Of a stretch of 6,390 nucleotides of DNA, positions 6,358-6,390 are shown piece by piece. Under the pieces are notes generated by a model. That model did not search any database, had not been told where the DNA came from, and saw nothing but the letters and a program-made list of their open reading frames with translations. Made by a program: the position numbers and the translations under genes. The first letter of the stretch is position 1, and each line of letters opens with the position of its first letter. The stretch is from Ignavibacteriota bacterium (GTDB taxonomy: Bacteria; Bacteroidota; Ignavibacteria; Palsa-1295). The DNA is taken from contig JANYLL010000004.1 of NCBI GenBank assembly GCA_025357895.1, positions 1 through 6,390 of the forward strand, read 5' to 3'.

Positions 6358-6390
6358 GTCATTGCGAGCGATAGCGAAGCAATCCCCTGA
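6358..6390. repeat. Partial dispersed repeat (GTCATTGCGAGCG type), cut by window end
   Basis: The sequence begins GTCATTGCGAGCGATAGCG and continues through AAGCAATCCCCTGA to the window edge. It matches from memory a dispersed intergenic repeat with the consensus GTCATTGCGAGCG(AA)GCGAAGCAATCCC, known from many unrelated bacteria and usually present as an inverted pair. Short arms ATTGC (6361-6365) and GCAAT (6379-6383) frame its first part. The complementary half, if present, lies beyond the window. Only the left part is seen, so the element type (MITE-like or REP-like) is inference. Confidence 0.7.

Overview
The window is a piece of a bacterial division and cell-wall (dcw) cluster, read entirely on the + strand. 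Four genes are recognisable from family motifs: ftsW, murG, murC and murB. Two further genes, one between murG and murC and one between murC and murB, are not standard dcw members. The order ftsW-murG-murC matches the classical dcw order, and murB follows as in many bacteria outside the Enterobacteria. Moderate-to-low GC, GTG starts for murC and murB, and two dispersed-repeat types at the edges would fit a Bacteroidota/Chlorobiota-type (FCB) genome such as Ignavibacteria or Kapabacteria. That placement is an impression, not a demonstrated assignment.

Layout: 1-116 is non-coding and dominated by a long inverted repeat (arms 19-41 and 71-93) placed just before ftsW. From 117 to 6346 the DNA is almost solidly coding. 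The junctions are a 4-nt overlap (ftsW/murG), a 17-nt spacing (murG/membrane PH-like protein), an 8-nt overlap (PH-like/murC), a 1-nt overlap (murC/DUF429-like) and a 2-nt gap (DUF429-like/murB). This packing implies one transcript with translational coupling. After murB comes a T run and the start of a second dispersed repeat, which is cut by the window edge.

How the genes work together: MurB completes UDP-MurNAc by reducing UDP-GlcNAc-enolpyruvate, MurC adds the first stem-peptide residue (normally L-Ala), MurG converts lipid I to lipid II at the inner face of the membrane, and FtsW polymerises lipid II into septal glycan with its partner transpeptidase. The two extra genes encode (i) a small protein with two membrane helices and a bacterial PH-like cytoplasmic domain and (ii) a soluble protein resembling the DUF429 RNase H-like family. 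Their close coupling to murC makes them the least explained and most interesting content. I saw no defence system, CRISPR array, tRNA, rRNA or intact transposase.
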